DNA of 64,000 nt from Taudactylus pleione (lineage: Eukaryota; Chordata; Amphibia; Anura; Myobatrachidae): NCBI GenBank assembly GCA_031769625.1, contig JAUIMM010000575.1, positions 269,312-333,311 of the forward strand. Reading direction: 5' to 3'. Below are positions 27,410 to 40,656 of the stretch, one piece after another. The translations under genes and the position numbers were made by a program. The notes beneath the pieces were generated by a model that saw only the letters and a program-made list of their open reading frames with translations, had not been told where the DNA came from and did not search any database. Positions within the stretch are counted from its first letter, which is position 1. Each line of letters starts with the position of its first letter.

Positions 27410-29249
27410 TTGTAACAATCACAGACAGCTCAAAATTTCACGGGATGTGTTGAAGACCAAGACCCACAAATGTGATGTGAAATGATTTTTCTCCCATGTT
27501 GCGTTTAAGAGAAAACAGCAAATGCACGTTTTAGGCCAAAATGCATTGAAAGCAATGGAAACAACAAAAGCGCATACATTGTGATATCTCCTCTTGTAGC
27601 AAACACAGACAGCTGAAAATTTCACTGGATGTGTTGAAGACCAAGCCCCACAAATGTGATGTGAAATGGTTTTTCTCCCATGTTGTGTTTAAGAGAAAAC
27701 AGCAAATGCACGTTTTAGGCCAAAATGCATTGAAAGCAATGGAAATAACAAAAGCGTATACTTTGTGATATCTCCTCTTGTAGCAATCACAGACAGCTCA
27801 AAATTTCATGGGATGTGTTGAAGACCAAGACCCACAAATGTGATGTGAAATGGTTTTTCTCCCATGTTGCGTTTAAGAGAAAACAGCAAATGCACGTTTT
27901 AGGCCAAAATGCATTGAAAGCAATGGAAACAACAAAAGCTCATACTTTGTGTTATCTCCTCTTGTAGCAAACACAGACAGCTCAAAATTTCACTGGATGT
28001 GTTGAAGACCAAGACCCACAAATGTGATGTGAAATGGTTTTTCTCTCATGTTGTGTTTAAGAGAAAACTGCAAATGCACGTTTTAGGCCAAAATGCATTG
28101 AAAGCAATGGAAACAACAAAAGCGCATACATTGTGATATCTCCTCTTGTAGCAAACACAGACAGCTCAAAATTTCACTGGATGTGTTGAAGACCAAGACC
28201 CACAAATGTGATGTGAAATGGTTTTTCTCCCATGTTGCGTTTAAGAGAAAAGAGCAATTGCTCGTTTTAGGCCAAAATGCAATGAAAGCAATGGAAACAA
28301 CAAAAGCGCATACTTTGTGATATCTCCTCTTGTAGCAATCACAGACAGCTCAAAATTTCACTGGATGTGTTGAAGACCAAGACCCACAAATGTGATGTGA
28401 AAAGCTTTTTCCCCCATATTGCGTTTAAGAGAAAACAGCAATTGCTCGTTTTAGGCCAAAATGCTTTGAAAGCAATGGAAACAACAAAAGCGCATACTTT
28501 GTGTTATCTCCACTTGTAGCAAACACAGACAGCTCAAAATTTCACTAGATGTGTTGAAGACCAAGACCCACAAATGTGATGTGAAATGGTTTTTCTCCCA
28601 TGTTGAGTTTAAGAGAAAACAGCAAATGCATGTTTTAGGCCAAAATGCATTGAAAGCAATGGAAACAACAAAAGCGCATACTTTGTGTTATCTCCTCTTG
28701 TAGCAAACACAGACAGCTCAAAATTTCACTGGATGTGTTGAAGACCAAGACCCACAAATGTGATGTGAAAGGGTTTTTCTCCCATGTTGCATTTAAGAGA
28801 AAACAGCAATTGCTCGTTTTAGGCCAAAATGCATTGAAAGCAATGGAAACAACAAAAGCGCATACTTTGTGATATCTCCTCTTGTAGCAATCACAGACAG
28901 CTCAAGATTTCACTGGATGTGTTGAAGACCAAGACCCACAAATGTGATGTGAAATTGTTTTTCTCCCATGTTGCATTTAAGAGAAAACTGCAAATGCACG
29001 TTTTAGGCCAAAATGCATTGAAAGCAATGGAAACAACAAAAGCGCATACTTTCTGTTATCTCCTCTTGTAGCAAACACATACAGCTCAAAATTTCACTGG
29101 ATGTTTTGAAGACCAAGACCCACAAATGTGATGTGAAATGGTTTTTCTCCCATGTTGCATTTAAGAGAAAACAGCAATTGCTCGTTTTAGGCCAGAATGC
29201 ATTGAAAGCAATGGAAACAACATAAGCGTATACTTTGTGATATCTCCTC
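27410..29249. repeat. beta higher-order repeat, 10-unit form
   Basis: 1,840 bp, exactly 10 units. It has the TAACAATC, GCTGAAAA and TCATGGG units, one added unit (CACTGG with TCTCATGTTGTGTTT, at about 27,962), and then the six-unit beta tail with HindIII at 28,402. Compared with the 9- and 12-unit forms this shows gain or loss of whole units at the same internal position. Confidence 0.83.
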
Positions 29250-30537
29250 TTGTAACAATCACAGACAGCTCAAAATTTCACGGGATGTGTTGAAGACCAA
29301 GACCCACAAATGTGATTTGAAATGGTTTTTCTCCCATGTTGCATTTAAGAGAAAACAGCAAATGCACGTTTTAGGCCAAAATGCATTGAAAGCAATGGAA
29401 ACAACAAAAGCGCATACATTGTGATATCTCTTCTTGTAGCAAACACAGACAGCTGAAAATTTCACTGGATGTGTTGAAGACCAAGCCCCACAAATGTGAT
29501 GTGAAATGGTTTTTCTCCCATGTTGTGTTTAAGAGAAAACAGCAAATGCACGTTTTAGGCCAAAATGCATTGAAAGCAATGGAAATAACAAAAGCATATA
29601 CTTTGTGATATCTCCTCTTGTAGCAATCACAGACAGCTCAAAATTTCATGGGATGTGTTGAAGACCAAGACCCACAAATGTGATGTGAAATGGTTTTTCT
29701 CCCATGTTGCGTTTAAGAGAAAACAGCAAATGCATGTCTTAGGCCAAAATGCATTGAAAGCAATGGAAACAACAAAAGCGCATACATTGTGATATCTCCT
29801 CTTGTAGCAAACACAGACAGCTCAAAATTTCACTGGATGTGTTGAAGACCAAGACCCACAAATGTGATGTGAAATGGTTTTTCTCCCATGTTGTGTTTAA
29901 GAGAAAACTGCAAATGCACGTTTTAGGCCAAAATGCATTGAAAGCAATGGAAATAACAAAAGCATATACTTTGTGATATCTCCTCTTGTAGCAATCACAG
30001 ACAGCTCAAAATTTCATGGGATGTGTTGAAGACCAAGACCCACAAATGTGATGTGAAATGGTTTTTCTCCCATGTTGCGTTTAAGAGAAAATAGCAAATG
30101 CATGTCTTAGGCCAAAATGCATTGAAAGCAATGGAAACAACAAAAGCGCATACTTTGTGATATCTCCTCTTGAAGCAATCACAGACAGCTCAAAATTTCA
30201 CTGGATGTGTTGAAGACCAAGACCCACAAATGTGATGTGAAATTGTTTTTCTCCCATGTTGCATTTAAGAGAAAACTGCAAATGCACGTTTTAGGCCAAA
30301 ATGCATTGAAAGCAATGGAAACAACAAAAGCGCATACTTTGTGTTATCTCCTCTTGTAGCAAACACATACAGCTCAAAATTTCACGGGATGTGTTGAAGA
30401 CCAAGACCCACAAATGTGATGTGAAATGGTTTTTCTCCCATGTTGCGTTTAAGAGAAAACAGCAATTGCTCGTTTTAGGCCAGAATGCATTGAAAGCAAT
30501 GGAAACAACAAAAGCGTATACTTTGTGATATCTCCTC
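29250..30537. repeat. alpha higher-order repeat, contracted to 7 units
   Basis: It begins like alpha (TAACAATC, GCTGAAAA, TCATGGG, CACTGG, TCATGGG with AAAATAGC) and then jumps to the TTGAAGCAATC and ACATACAG units, missing the sixth and seventh alpha units. The length is exactly 1,288 bp. The next unit starts with the rarer TTGTAACAGTC at 30,538. Confidence 0.82.
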
Positions 30538-33500
30538 TTGTAACAGTCACAGACATCTCAAAATTTCACGGGATGTGTTGAAGACCAAGACCCACAAATG
30601 TGATGTGAAATGGTTTTTCTCCCATGTTGCGTTTAAGAGAAAACAGCAAATGCACGTTTTAGGCCAAAATGCATTGAAAGCAATGGAAACAACAAAAGCG
30701 CATACATTGTGATATCTCCTCTTGTAGCAAACACAGACAGCTCAAAATTTCACTGGATGTGTGAAGACCAAGCCCCACAAATGTGATGTGAAATGGTTTT
30801 TCTCCCATGTTGTGTTTAAGAGAAAACAGCAAAGGCACGTTTTAGGCCAAAATTCATTGAAAGCAATGGAAATAACAAAAGCGTATACTTTGTGATATCT
30901 CCTCTTCTAGTAATCACAGACAGCTCAAAATTTCATGGGATGTGTTGAAGACCAAGACCCACAAATGTGATGTGACATTGTTTTTCTCCCATGTTGCATT
31001 TAAGAGAAAACTGCAAATGCACGTTTTAGGCCAAAATGCATTGAAAGCAATGGAAACAACAAAAGCGCATACTTTGTGTTATCTCCTCTTGTAGCAAACA
31101 CATACAGCTCAAAATTTCACTGGATGTGTTGAAGACCAAGACCCACAAATGTGATGTGAAATGGTTTTTCTCCCATGTTGCGTTTAAGAGAAAACAGCAA
31201 TTGCTCGTTTTAGGCCAGAATGCATTGAAAGCAATAGAAACAACAAAAGCGTATACTTTGTGATATCTCCTCTTGTAACAATCACAGACAGCTCAAAATT
31301 TCACGGGATGTGTTGAAGACCAAGACCCACAAATGTGATCTGAAATGGTTTTTCTCCCATGTTGCGTTTAAGAGAAAACAGCAAATGCACGTTTTAGGCC
31401 AAAATGCATTGAAAGCAATGGAAACAACAAAAGTGCATACATTGTGATATCTCCTCTTGTAGCAAACACAGACAGCTCAAAATTTCACTGGATGTGTGGA
31501 AGACCAAGCCCCACAAATGTGATGTGAAATGGTTTTTCTCCCATGTTGTGTTTAAGAGAAAACAGCAAATGCACGTTTTAGGCCAAAATGCATTGAAAGC
31601 AATGGAAATAACAAAAGCGTATACTTTGTGATATCTCCTCTTGTAGCAATCACAGACAGCTCAAAATTTCATGGGATGTGTTGAAGACCAAGACCCACAA
31701 ATGTGATGTGAAATGGTTTTTCTCCCATGTTGCATTTAAGAGAAAACAGCAAATGCATGTCTTAGGCCAAAATGCATTGAAAGCAATGGAAACAACAAAA
31801 GCGCATACATTGTGATATCTCCTCTTGTAGCAAACACAGACAGCTCAAAATTTCACTGGATATGTTGAAGACCAAGACCCACAAATGTGATGTTTAATGG
31901 TTTTTCTCCCATGTTGTGTTTAAGAGAAAACTGCAAATGCACGTTTTAGGCCAAAATGCATTGAAAGCAATGGAAACAACAAAAGCGTATACTTTGTGAT
32001 ATCTCCTCTTGTAGCAATCACAGACAGCTCAAAATTTCACGGGATGTGTTGAAGACCAAGACCCACAAATGTGATGTGAAAGGGTTTTTCTCCCATGTTG
32101 CGTTTAAGAGAAAACAGCAATTGCTCGTTTTAGGCCAAAATGCATTGAAAGCAATGGAAACAACAAAAGCGCATACTTTGTGATATCTCCTCTTGTAGCA
32201 ATCACAGACAGCTCAAAATTTCACTGGATGTGTTGAAGACCAAGACCCACAAATGTGATGTGAAATTGTTTTTCTCCCATGTTGCATTTAAGAGAAAACT
32301 GCAAATGCACGTTTTAGGCCAAAATGCATTGAAAGCAATGGAAACAACAAAAGCGCATACTTTGTGTTATCTCCTCTTGTAGCAAACACATACAGCTCAA
32401 AATTTCACGGGATGTGTTGAAGACCAAGACCCACAAATGTGATGTGAAATGGTTTTTCTCCCATGTTGCGTTTAAGAGAAAACAGCAATTGCTCGTTTTA
32501 GGCCAGAATGCATTGAAAGCAATGGAAACAACAAAAGCGTATACTTTGTGATATCTCCTCTTGTAACAATCACAGACAGCTCAAAATTTCACGGGATGTG
32601 TTGAAGACCAAGACCCACAAATGTGATGTGAAATGGTTTTTCTCCCATGTTGCGTTTAAGAGAAAACAGCAAATGCACGTTTTAGGCCAAAATGCATTGA
32701 AAGCAATGGAAACAACAAAAGCGCATACATTGTGATATCTCCTCTTGTAGCAAACACAGACAGCTGAAAATTTCACTGGATGTGTTGAAGACCAAGCCCC
32801 ACAAATGTGATGTGAAATGGTTTTTCTCCCATGTTGTGTTTAAGAGAAAACAGCAAATGCACGTTTTAGGCCAAAATGCATTGAAAGCAATGGAAATAAC
32901 AAAAGCATATACTTTGTGATATCTCCTCTTGTAGCAATCACAGACAGCTCAAAATTTCATGGGATGTGTTGAAGACCAAGAGCCACAAATCTGATGTGAA
33001 ATGGTTTTTCTCCCATGTTGCGTTTAAGAGAAAATAGCAAATGCATGTCTTAGGCCAAAATGCATTGAAAGCAATGGAAACAACAAAAGCGCATACATTG
33101 TGATATCTCCTCTTGTAGCAAACACAGACAGCTCAAAATTTCACTGGATGTGTTGAAGACCAAGACCCACAAATGTGATGTGAAATGGTTTTTCTCCCAT
33201 GTTATGTTTAAGAGAAAACTGCAAATGCACGTTTTAGGCCAAAATGCATTGAAAGCAATGGAAACAACAAAAGCGTATACTTTGTGATATCTCCTCTTGT
33301 AGCAATCACAGACAGCTCAAAATTTCACTGGATGTGTTGAAGACCAAGACCCACAAATGTGATATGAAATTGTTTTTCTCCCATGTTGCATTTAAGAGAA
33401 AACTGCAAATGCACGTTTTAGGCCAAAATGCATTGAAAGCAATGGAAACAACAAAAGCGCATATTTTGTGTTATCTCCTCTTGCAGCAAACACATACAGC

Positions 33501-35136
33501 TCAAAATTTCACTGGATGTGTTGAAGACCAAGGCCCACAAATGTGATGTGAAATGGTTTTTCTCCCATGTTGCGTTTAAGAGAAAACAGCAATTGCTCGT
33601 TTTAGGCCAGAATGCATTGAAAGCAATGGAAACAACAAAAGCGTATACTTTGTGATATCTCCTCTTGTAACAGTCACAGACAGCTCAAAATTTCACGGGA
33701 TGTGTTGAAGACCAAGACCCACAAATGTGATGTGAAATGGTTTTTCTCCCATGTTGCGTTTAAGAGAAAACAGCAAATGCACGTTTTAGGCCAAAATGCA
33801 TTGAAAGCAATGGAAACAACAAAAGCGCATACATTGTGATATCTCCTCTTGTAGCAAACACAGACAGCTCAAAATTTCACTGGATGTGTTGAAGACCAAG
33901 CCCCACAAATGTGATGTGAAATGGTTTTTCTCCCATGTTGTGTTTAAGAGAAAACAGCAAAGGCACGTTTTAGGCCAGAATGCATTGAAAGCAATGGAAA
34001 CAACAAAATCGTATACTTTGTGATATCTCCTCTTGTAACAATCACAGACAGCTCAAAATTTCACGGGATGTGTTGAAGACCAAGACCCACAAATGTGATG
34101 TGAAATGGTTTTTCTCCCATGTTGCGTTTAAGAGAAAACAGCAAATGCACGTTTTAGGCCAAAATGCATTGAAAGCAATGGAAACAACAAAAGTGCATAC
34201 ATTGTGATATCTCCTCTTGTAGCAAACACAGACAGCTCAAAATTTCACTGGATGTGTTGAAGACCAAGCCCCACAAATGTGATGTGAAATGGTTTTTCTC
34301 CCATGTTGTGTTTAAGAGAAAACAGCAAATGCACGTTTTAGGCCAAAATGCATTGAAAGCAATGGAAATAACAAAAGCGTATACTTTGTGATATCTCCTC
34401 TTGTAGCAATCACAGACAGCTCAAAATTTCATGGGATGTGTTGAAGACCAAGACCCACAAATGTGATGTGAAATGGTTTTTCTCCCATGTTGCATTTAAG
34501 AGAAAACAGCAAATGCATGTCTTAGGCCAAAATGCATTGAAAGCAATGGAAACAACAAAAGCGCATACATTGTGATATCTCCTCTTGTAGCAAACACAGA
34601 CAGCTCAAAATTTCACTGGATATGTTGAAGACCAAGACCCACAAATGTGATGTTTAATGGTTTTTCTCCCATGTTGTGTTTAAGAGAAAACTGCAAATGC
34701 ACGTTTTAGGCCAAAATGCATTGAAAGCAATGGAAACAACAAAAGCGTATACTTTGTGATATCTCCTCTTGTAGCAATCACAGACAGCTCAAAATTTCAC
34801 GGGATGTGTTGAAGACCAAGACCCACAAATGTGATGTGAAATTGTTTTTCTCCCATGTTGCATTTAAGAGAAAACTGCAAATGCACGTTTTAGGCCAAAA
34901 TGCATTGAAAGCAATGGAAACAACAAAAGCGCATACTTTGTGTTATCTCCTCTTGTAGCAAACACATACAGCTCAAAATTTCACGGGATGTGTTGAAGAC
35001 CAAGACCCACAAATGTGATGTGAAATGGTTTTTCTCCCATGTTGCGTTTAAGAGAAAACAGCAATTGCTCGTTTTAGGCCAGAATGCATTGAAGGCAATG
35101 GAAACAACAAAAGCGTATACTTTGTGATATCTCCTC
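30538..35136. repeat. rearranged alpha-related units with TAACAGTC markers
   Basis: Units recombine alpha markers in shorter series. TTGTAACAGTC starts units at 30,538 and 33,665, and again at 39,001 and 43,417 outside this segment. A six-unit series at 32,561-33,664 (TAACAATC, GCTGAAAA, TCATGGG, TTATGTTT, GATATGAAATTG, ACATACAG) matches 42,313-43,416 closely, except that the third unit there resembles a different copy; the offset is 9,752 bp (53 units). A linked TATGTTG plus GATGTTTAATGG unit occurs at 31,891 and 34,651. One base is missing near 30,763 (GGATGTGTGAAGACC). There is no gene. Confidence 0.78.
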
Positions 35137-36424
35137 TTGTAACAATCACAGACAGCTCAAAATTTCACGGGATGTGTTGAAGACCAAGACCCACAAATGT
35201 GATGTGAAATGGTTTTTCTCCCATGTTGCATTTAAGAGAAAACAGCAAATGCACGTTTTAGGCCAAAATGCATTGAAAGCAATGGAAACAACAAAAGCGC
35301 ATACATTGTGATATCTCCTCTTGTAGCAAACACAGACAGCTGAAAATTTCACTGGATGTGTTGAAGACCAAGCCCCACAAATGTGATGTGAAATGGTTTT
35401 TCTCCCATGTTGTGTTTAAGAGAAAACAGCAAATGCACGTTTTAGGCCAAAATGCATTGAAAGCAATAGAAATAACAAAAGCATATACTTTGTGATATCT
35501 CCTCTTGTAGCAATCACAGACAGCTCAAAATTTCATGGGATGTGTTGAAGACCAAGACCCACAAATGTGATGTGAAATGGTTTTTCTCCCATGTTGCGTT
35601 TAAGAGAAAATAGCAAATGCATGTCTTAGGCCAAAATGCATTGAAAGCAATGGAAACAACAAAAGCGCATACATTGTGATATCTCCTCTTGTAGCAAACA
35701 CAGACAGCTCAAAATTTCACTGGATGTGTTGAAGACCAAGACCCACAAATGTGATGTGAAATGGTTTTTCTCCCATGTTGTGTTTAAGAGAAAACTGCAA
35801 ATGCACGTTTTAGGCCAAAATGCATTGAAAGCAATGGAAACAACAAAAGCGTATACTTTGTGATATCTCCTCTTGTAGCAATCACAGACAGCTCAAAATT
35901 TCACGGGATGTGTTGAAGACCAAGACCCACAAATGTGATGTGAAAGGGTTTTTCTCCCATGTTGCGTTTAAGAGAAAACAGCAATTGCTCGTTTTAGGCC
36001 AAAATGCATTGAAAGCAATGGAAACAACAAAAGCGCATACTTTGTGATATCTCCTCTTGAAGCAATCACAGACAGCTCAAAATTTCACTGGATGTGTTGA
36101 AGACCAAGACCCACAAATGTGATGTGAAATTGTTTTTCTCCCATGTTGCATTTAAGAGAAAACTGCAAATGCACGTTTTAGGCCAAAATGCATTGAAAGC
36201 AATGGAAACAACAAAAGCGCATACTTTGTGTTATCTCCTCTTGTAGCAAACACATACAGCTCAAAATTTCACGGGATGTGTTGAAGACCAAGACCCACAA
36301 ATGTGATGTGAAATGGTTTTTCTCCCATGTTGCGTTTAAGAGAAAACAGCAATTGCTCGTTTTAGGTCAGAATGCATTGAAAGCAATGGAAACAACAAAA
36401 GCGTATACTTTGTGATATCTCCTC
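35137..36424. repeat. alpha higher-order repeat, 7-unit form
   Basis: Starts at TTGTAACAATC and contains GCTGAAAA, TCATGGG with AAAATAGC, CACTGG with TGTGTTT, AAAGGG, TTGAAGCAATC and ACATACAG units. It lacks one TCATGGG/CACTGG dimer of the 9-unit form. The loss is exactly 368 bp, a full dimer, and differs from the loss in the 29,250-30,537 copy. Confidence 0.82.
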
Positions 36425-38080
36425 TTGTAACAATCACAGACAGCTCAAAATTTCACGGGATGTGTTGAAGACCAAGACCCACAAATGTGATGTGAAATGG
36501 TTTTTCTCCCATGTTGCGTTTAAGAGAAAACAGCAAATGCACGTTTTAGGCCAAAATGCATTGAAAGCAATGGAAACAACAAAAGCGCATACATTGTGAT
36601 ATCTCCTCTTGTAGCAAACACAGACAGCTGAAAATTTCACTGGATGTGTTGAAGACCAAGCCCCACAAATGTGATGTGAAATGGTTTTTCTCCCATGTTG
36701 TGTTTAAGAGAAAACAGCAAATGCACGTTTTAGGCCAAAATGCATTGAAAGCAATGGAAATAACAAAAGTGTATACTTTGTGATATCTCCTCTTGTAGCA
36801 ATCACAGACAGCTCAAAATTTCATGGGATGTGTTGAAGACCAAGACCCACAAATGTGATGTGAAATGTTTTTTCTCCCATGTTGCGTTTAAGAGAAAACA
36901 GCAAATGCATGTCTTAGGCCAAAATGCATTGAAAGCAATGGAAACAACAAAAGCACATACATTGTGATATCTCCTCTTGTAGCAAACACAGACAGCTCAA
37001 AATTTCACTGGATGTGTTGAAGACCAAGCCCCACAAATGTGATGTGAAATGGTTTTTCTCCCATGTTGTGTTTAAGAGAAAACAGCAAATGCACGTTTTA
37101 GGCCAAAATGCATTGAAAGCAATGGAAATAACAAAAGCATATACTTTGTGATATCTCCTCTTGTAGCAATCACAGACAGCTCAAAATTTCATGGGATGTG
37201 TTGAAGACCAAGACCCACAAATGTGATGTGAAATGGTTTTTCTCCCATGTTGCGTTTAAGAGAAAATAGCAAATGCATGTCTTAGGCCAAAATGCATTGA
37301 AAGCAATGGAAACAACAAAAGCGCATACATTGTGATATCTCCTCTTGTAGCAAACACAGACAGCTCAAAATTTCACTGGATGTGTTGAAGACCAAGACCC
37401 ACAAATGTGATGTGAAATGGTTTTTCTCCCATGTTGTGTTTAAGAGAAAACTGCAAATGCACGTTTTAGGCCAAAATGCATTGAAAGCAATGGAAACAAC
37501 AAAAGCGTATACTTTGTGATATCTCCTCTTGTAGCAATCACAGACAGCTCAAAATTTCACGGGATGTGTTGAAGACCAAGACCCACAAATGTGATGTGAA
37601 AGGGTTTTTCTCCCATGTTGCGTTTAAGAGAAAACAGCAATTGCTCGTTTTAGGCCAAAATGCATTGAAAGCAATGGAAACAACAAAAGCGCATACTTTG
37701 TGATATCTCCTCTTGAAGCAATCACAGACAGCTCAAAATTTCACTGGATGTGTTGAAGACCAAGACCCACAAATGTGATGTGAAATTGTTTTTCTCCCAT
37801 GTTGCATTTAAGAGAAAACTGCAAATGCACGTTTTAGGCCAAAATGCATTGAAAGCAATGGAAACAACAAAAGCGCATACTTTGTGTTATCTCCTCTTGT
37901 AGCAAACACATACAGCTCAAAATTTCACGGGATGTGTTGAAGACCAAGACCCACAAATGTGATGTGAAATGGTTTTTCTCCCATGTTGCGTTTAAGAGAA
38001 AACAGCAATTGCTCGTTTTAGGTCAGAATGCATTGAAAGCAATGGAAACAACAAAAGCGTATACTTTGTGATATCTCCTC
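36425..38080. repeat. alpha higher-order repeat, 9 units (paired with 40,657)
   Basis: A full nine-unit alpha series. It shares private variants with 40,657-42,312 at an offset of 4,232 bp (23 units): AAAAGTGTATAC in the GCTGAAAA unit, AAATGTTTTTTCTCC in the next unit, GCACATAC, and TTAGGTCAGAATGC in the last unit. The match runs on to about 38,500 and then the two copies diverge, with one more unit in the right-hand copy. Confidence 0.85.
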
Positions 38081-40656
38081 TTGTAACAATCACAGACAGC
38101 TCAAAATTTCACGGGATGTGTTGAAGACCAAGACCCACAAATGTGATGTGAAATGGTTTTTCTCCCATGTTGCGTTTAAGAGAAAACAGCAAATGCACGT
38201 TTTAGGCCAAAATGCATTGAAAGCAATGGAAACAACAAAAGCGCATACATTGTGATATCTCCTCTTGTAGCAAACACAGACAGCTGAAAATTTCACTGGA
38301 TGTGTTGAAGACCAAGCCCCACAAATGTGATGTGAAATGGTTTTTCTCCCATGTTGTGTTTAAGAGAAAACAGCAAATGCACGTTTTAGGCCAAAATGCA
38401 TTGAAAGCAATGGAAATAACAAAAGCGTATACTTTGTGATATCTCCTCTTGTAGCAATCACAGACAGCTCAAAATTTCATGGGATGTGTTGAAGACCAAG
38501 ACCCACAAATGTGATGTGAAATGGTTTTTCTCCCATGTTGCGTTTAAGAGAAAACAGCAAATGCACGTTTTAGGCCAAAATGCATTGAAAGCAATGGAAA
38601 TAACAAAAGCGTATACTTTGTGATATCTCCTCTTGTAGCAATCACAGACAGCTCAAAATTTCACTGGATGTGTTGAAGACCAAGACCCACAAATGTGATA
38701 TGAAATTGTTTTTCTCCCATGTTGCATTTAAGAGAAAACTGCAAATGCACGTTTTAGGCCAAAATGCATTGAAAGCAATGGAAACAACAAAAGCGCATAT
38801 TTTGTGTTATCTCCTCTTGCAGCAAACACATACAGCTCAAAATTTCACTGGATGTGTTGAAGACCAAGGCCCTCAAATGTGATGTGAAATGGTTTTTCTC
38901 CCATGTTGCGTTTAAGAGAAAACAGCAATTGCTCGTTTTAGGCCAGAATGCATTGAAAGCAATGGAAACAACAAAAGCGTATACTTTGTGATATCTCCTC
39001 TTGTAACAGTCACAGACAGCTCAAAATTTCACGGGATGTGTTGAAGACCAAGACCCACAAATGTGATGTGAAATGGTTTTTCTCCCATGTTGCGTTTAAG
39101 AGAAAACAGCAAATGCACGTTTTAGGCCAAAATGCATTGAAAGCAATGGAAACAACAAAAGCGCATACATTGTGATATCTCCTCTTGTAGCAAACACAGA
39201 CAGCTCAAAATTTCACTGGATGTGTTGAAGACCAAGCCCCACAAATGTGATGTGAAATGGTTTTTCTCCCATGTTGTGTTTAAGAGAAAACAGCAAACGC
39301 ACGTTTTAGGCCAGAATGCATTGAAAGCAATGGAAACAACAAAAGCGTATACTTTGTGATATCTCCTCTTGTAACAATCACAGACAGCTCAAAATTTCAC
39401 GGGATGTGTTGAAGACCAAGACCCACAAATGTGATGTGAAATGGTTTTTCTCCCATGTTGCATTTAAGAGAAAACAGCAAATGCACGTTTTAGGCCAAAA
39501 TGCATTGAAAGCAATGGAAACAACAAAAGTGCATACATTGTGATATCTCCTCTTGTAGCAAACACAGACAGCTCAAAATTTCACTGGATGTGTTGAAGAC
39601 CAAGCCCCACAAATGTGATGTGAAATGGTTTTTCTCCCATGTTGTGTTTAAGAGAAAACAGCAAATGCACGTTTTAGGCCAAAATGCATTGAAAGCAATG
39701 GAAATAACAAAAGCGTATACTTTGTGATATCTCCTCTTGTAGCAATCACAGACAGCTCAAAATTTCATGGGATGTGTTGAAGACCAAGACCCACAAATGT
39801 GATGTGAAATGGTTTTTCTCCCATGATGCATTTAAGAGAAAACAGCAAATGCATGTCTTAGGCCAAAATGCATTGAAAGCAATGGAAACAACAAAAGCGC
39901 ATACATTGTGATATCTCCTCTTGTAGCAAACACAGACAGCTCAAAATTTCACTGGATATGTTGAAGACCAAGACCCACAAATGTGATGTTTAATGGTTTT
40001 TCTCCCATGTTGTGTTTAAGAGAAAACAACAAATGCACGTTTTAGGCCAAAATGCATTGAAAGCAATGGAAACAACAAAAGCGTATACTTTGTGATATCT
40101 CCTCTTGTAGCAATCACAGACAGCTCAAAATTTCACGGGATGTGTTGAAGACCAAGACCCACAAATGTGATGTGAAAGGGTTTTTCTCCCATGTTGCGTT
40201 TAAGAGAAAACAGCAATTGCTCGTTTTAGGCCAAAATGCATTGAAAGCAATGGAAACAACAAAAGCGCATACTTTGTGATATCTCCTCTTGTAGCAATCA
40301 CAGACAGCTCAAAATTTCACTGGATGTGTTGAAGACCAAGACCCACAAATGTGATGTGAAATTGTTTTTCTCCCATGTTGCATTTAAGAGAAAACTGCAA
40401 ATGCACGTTTTAGGCCAAAATGCATTGAAAGCAATGGAAACAACAAAAGCGCATACTTTGTGTTATCTCCTCTTGTAGCAAACACATACAGCTCAAAATT
40501 TCACGGGATGTGTTGAAGACCAAGACCCACAAATGTGATGTGAAATGGTTTTTCTCCCATGTTGCGTTTAAGAGAAAACAGCAATTGCTCGTTTTAGGCC
40601 AGAATGCATTGAAAGCAATGGAAACAACAAAAGCGTATACTTTGTGATATCTCCTC

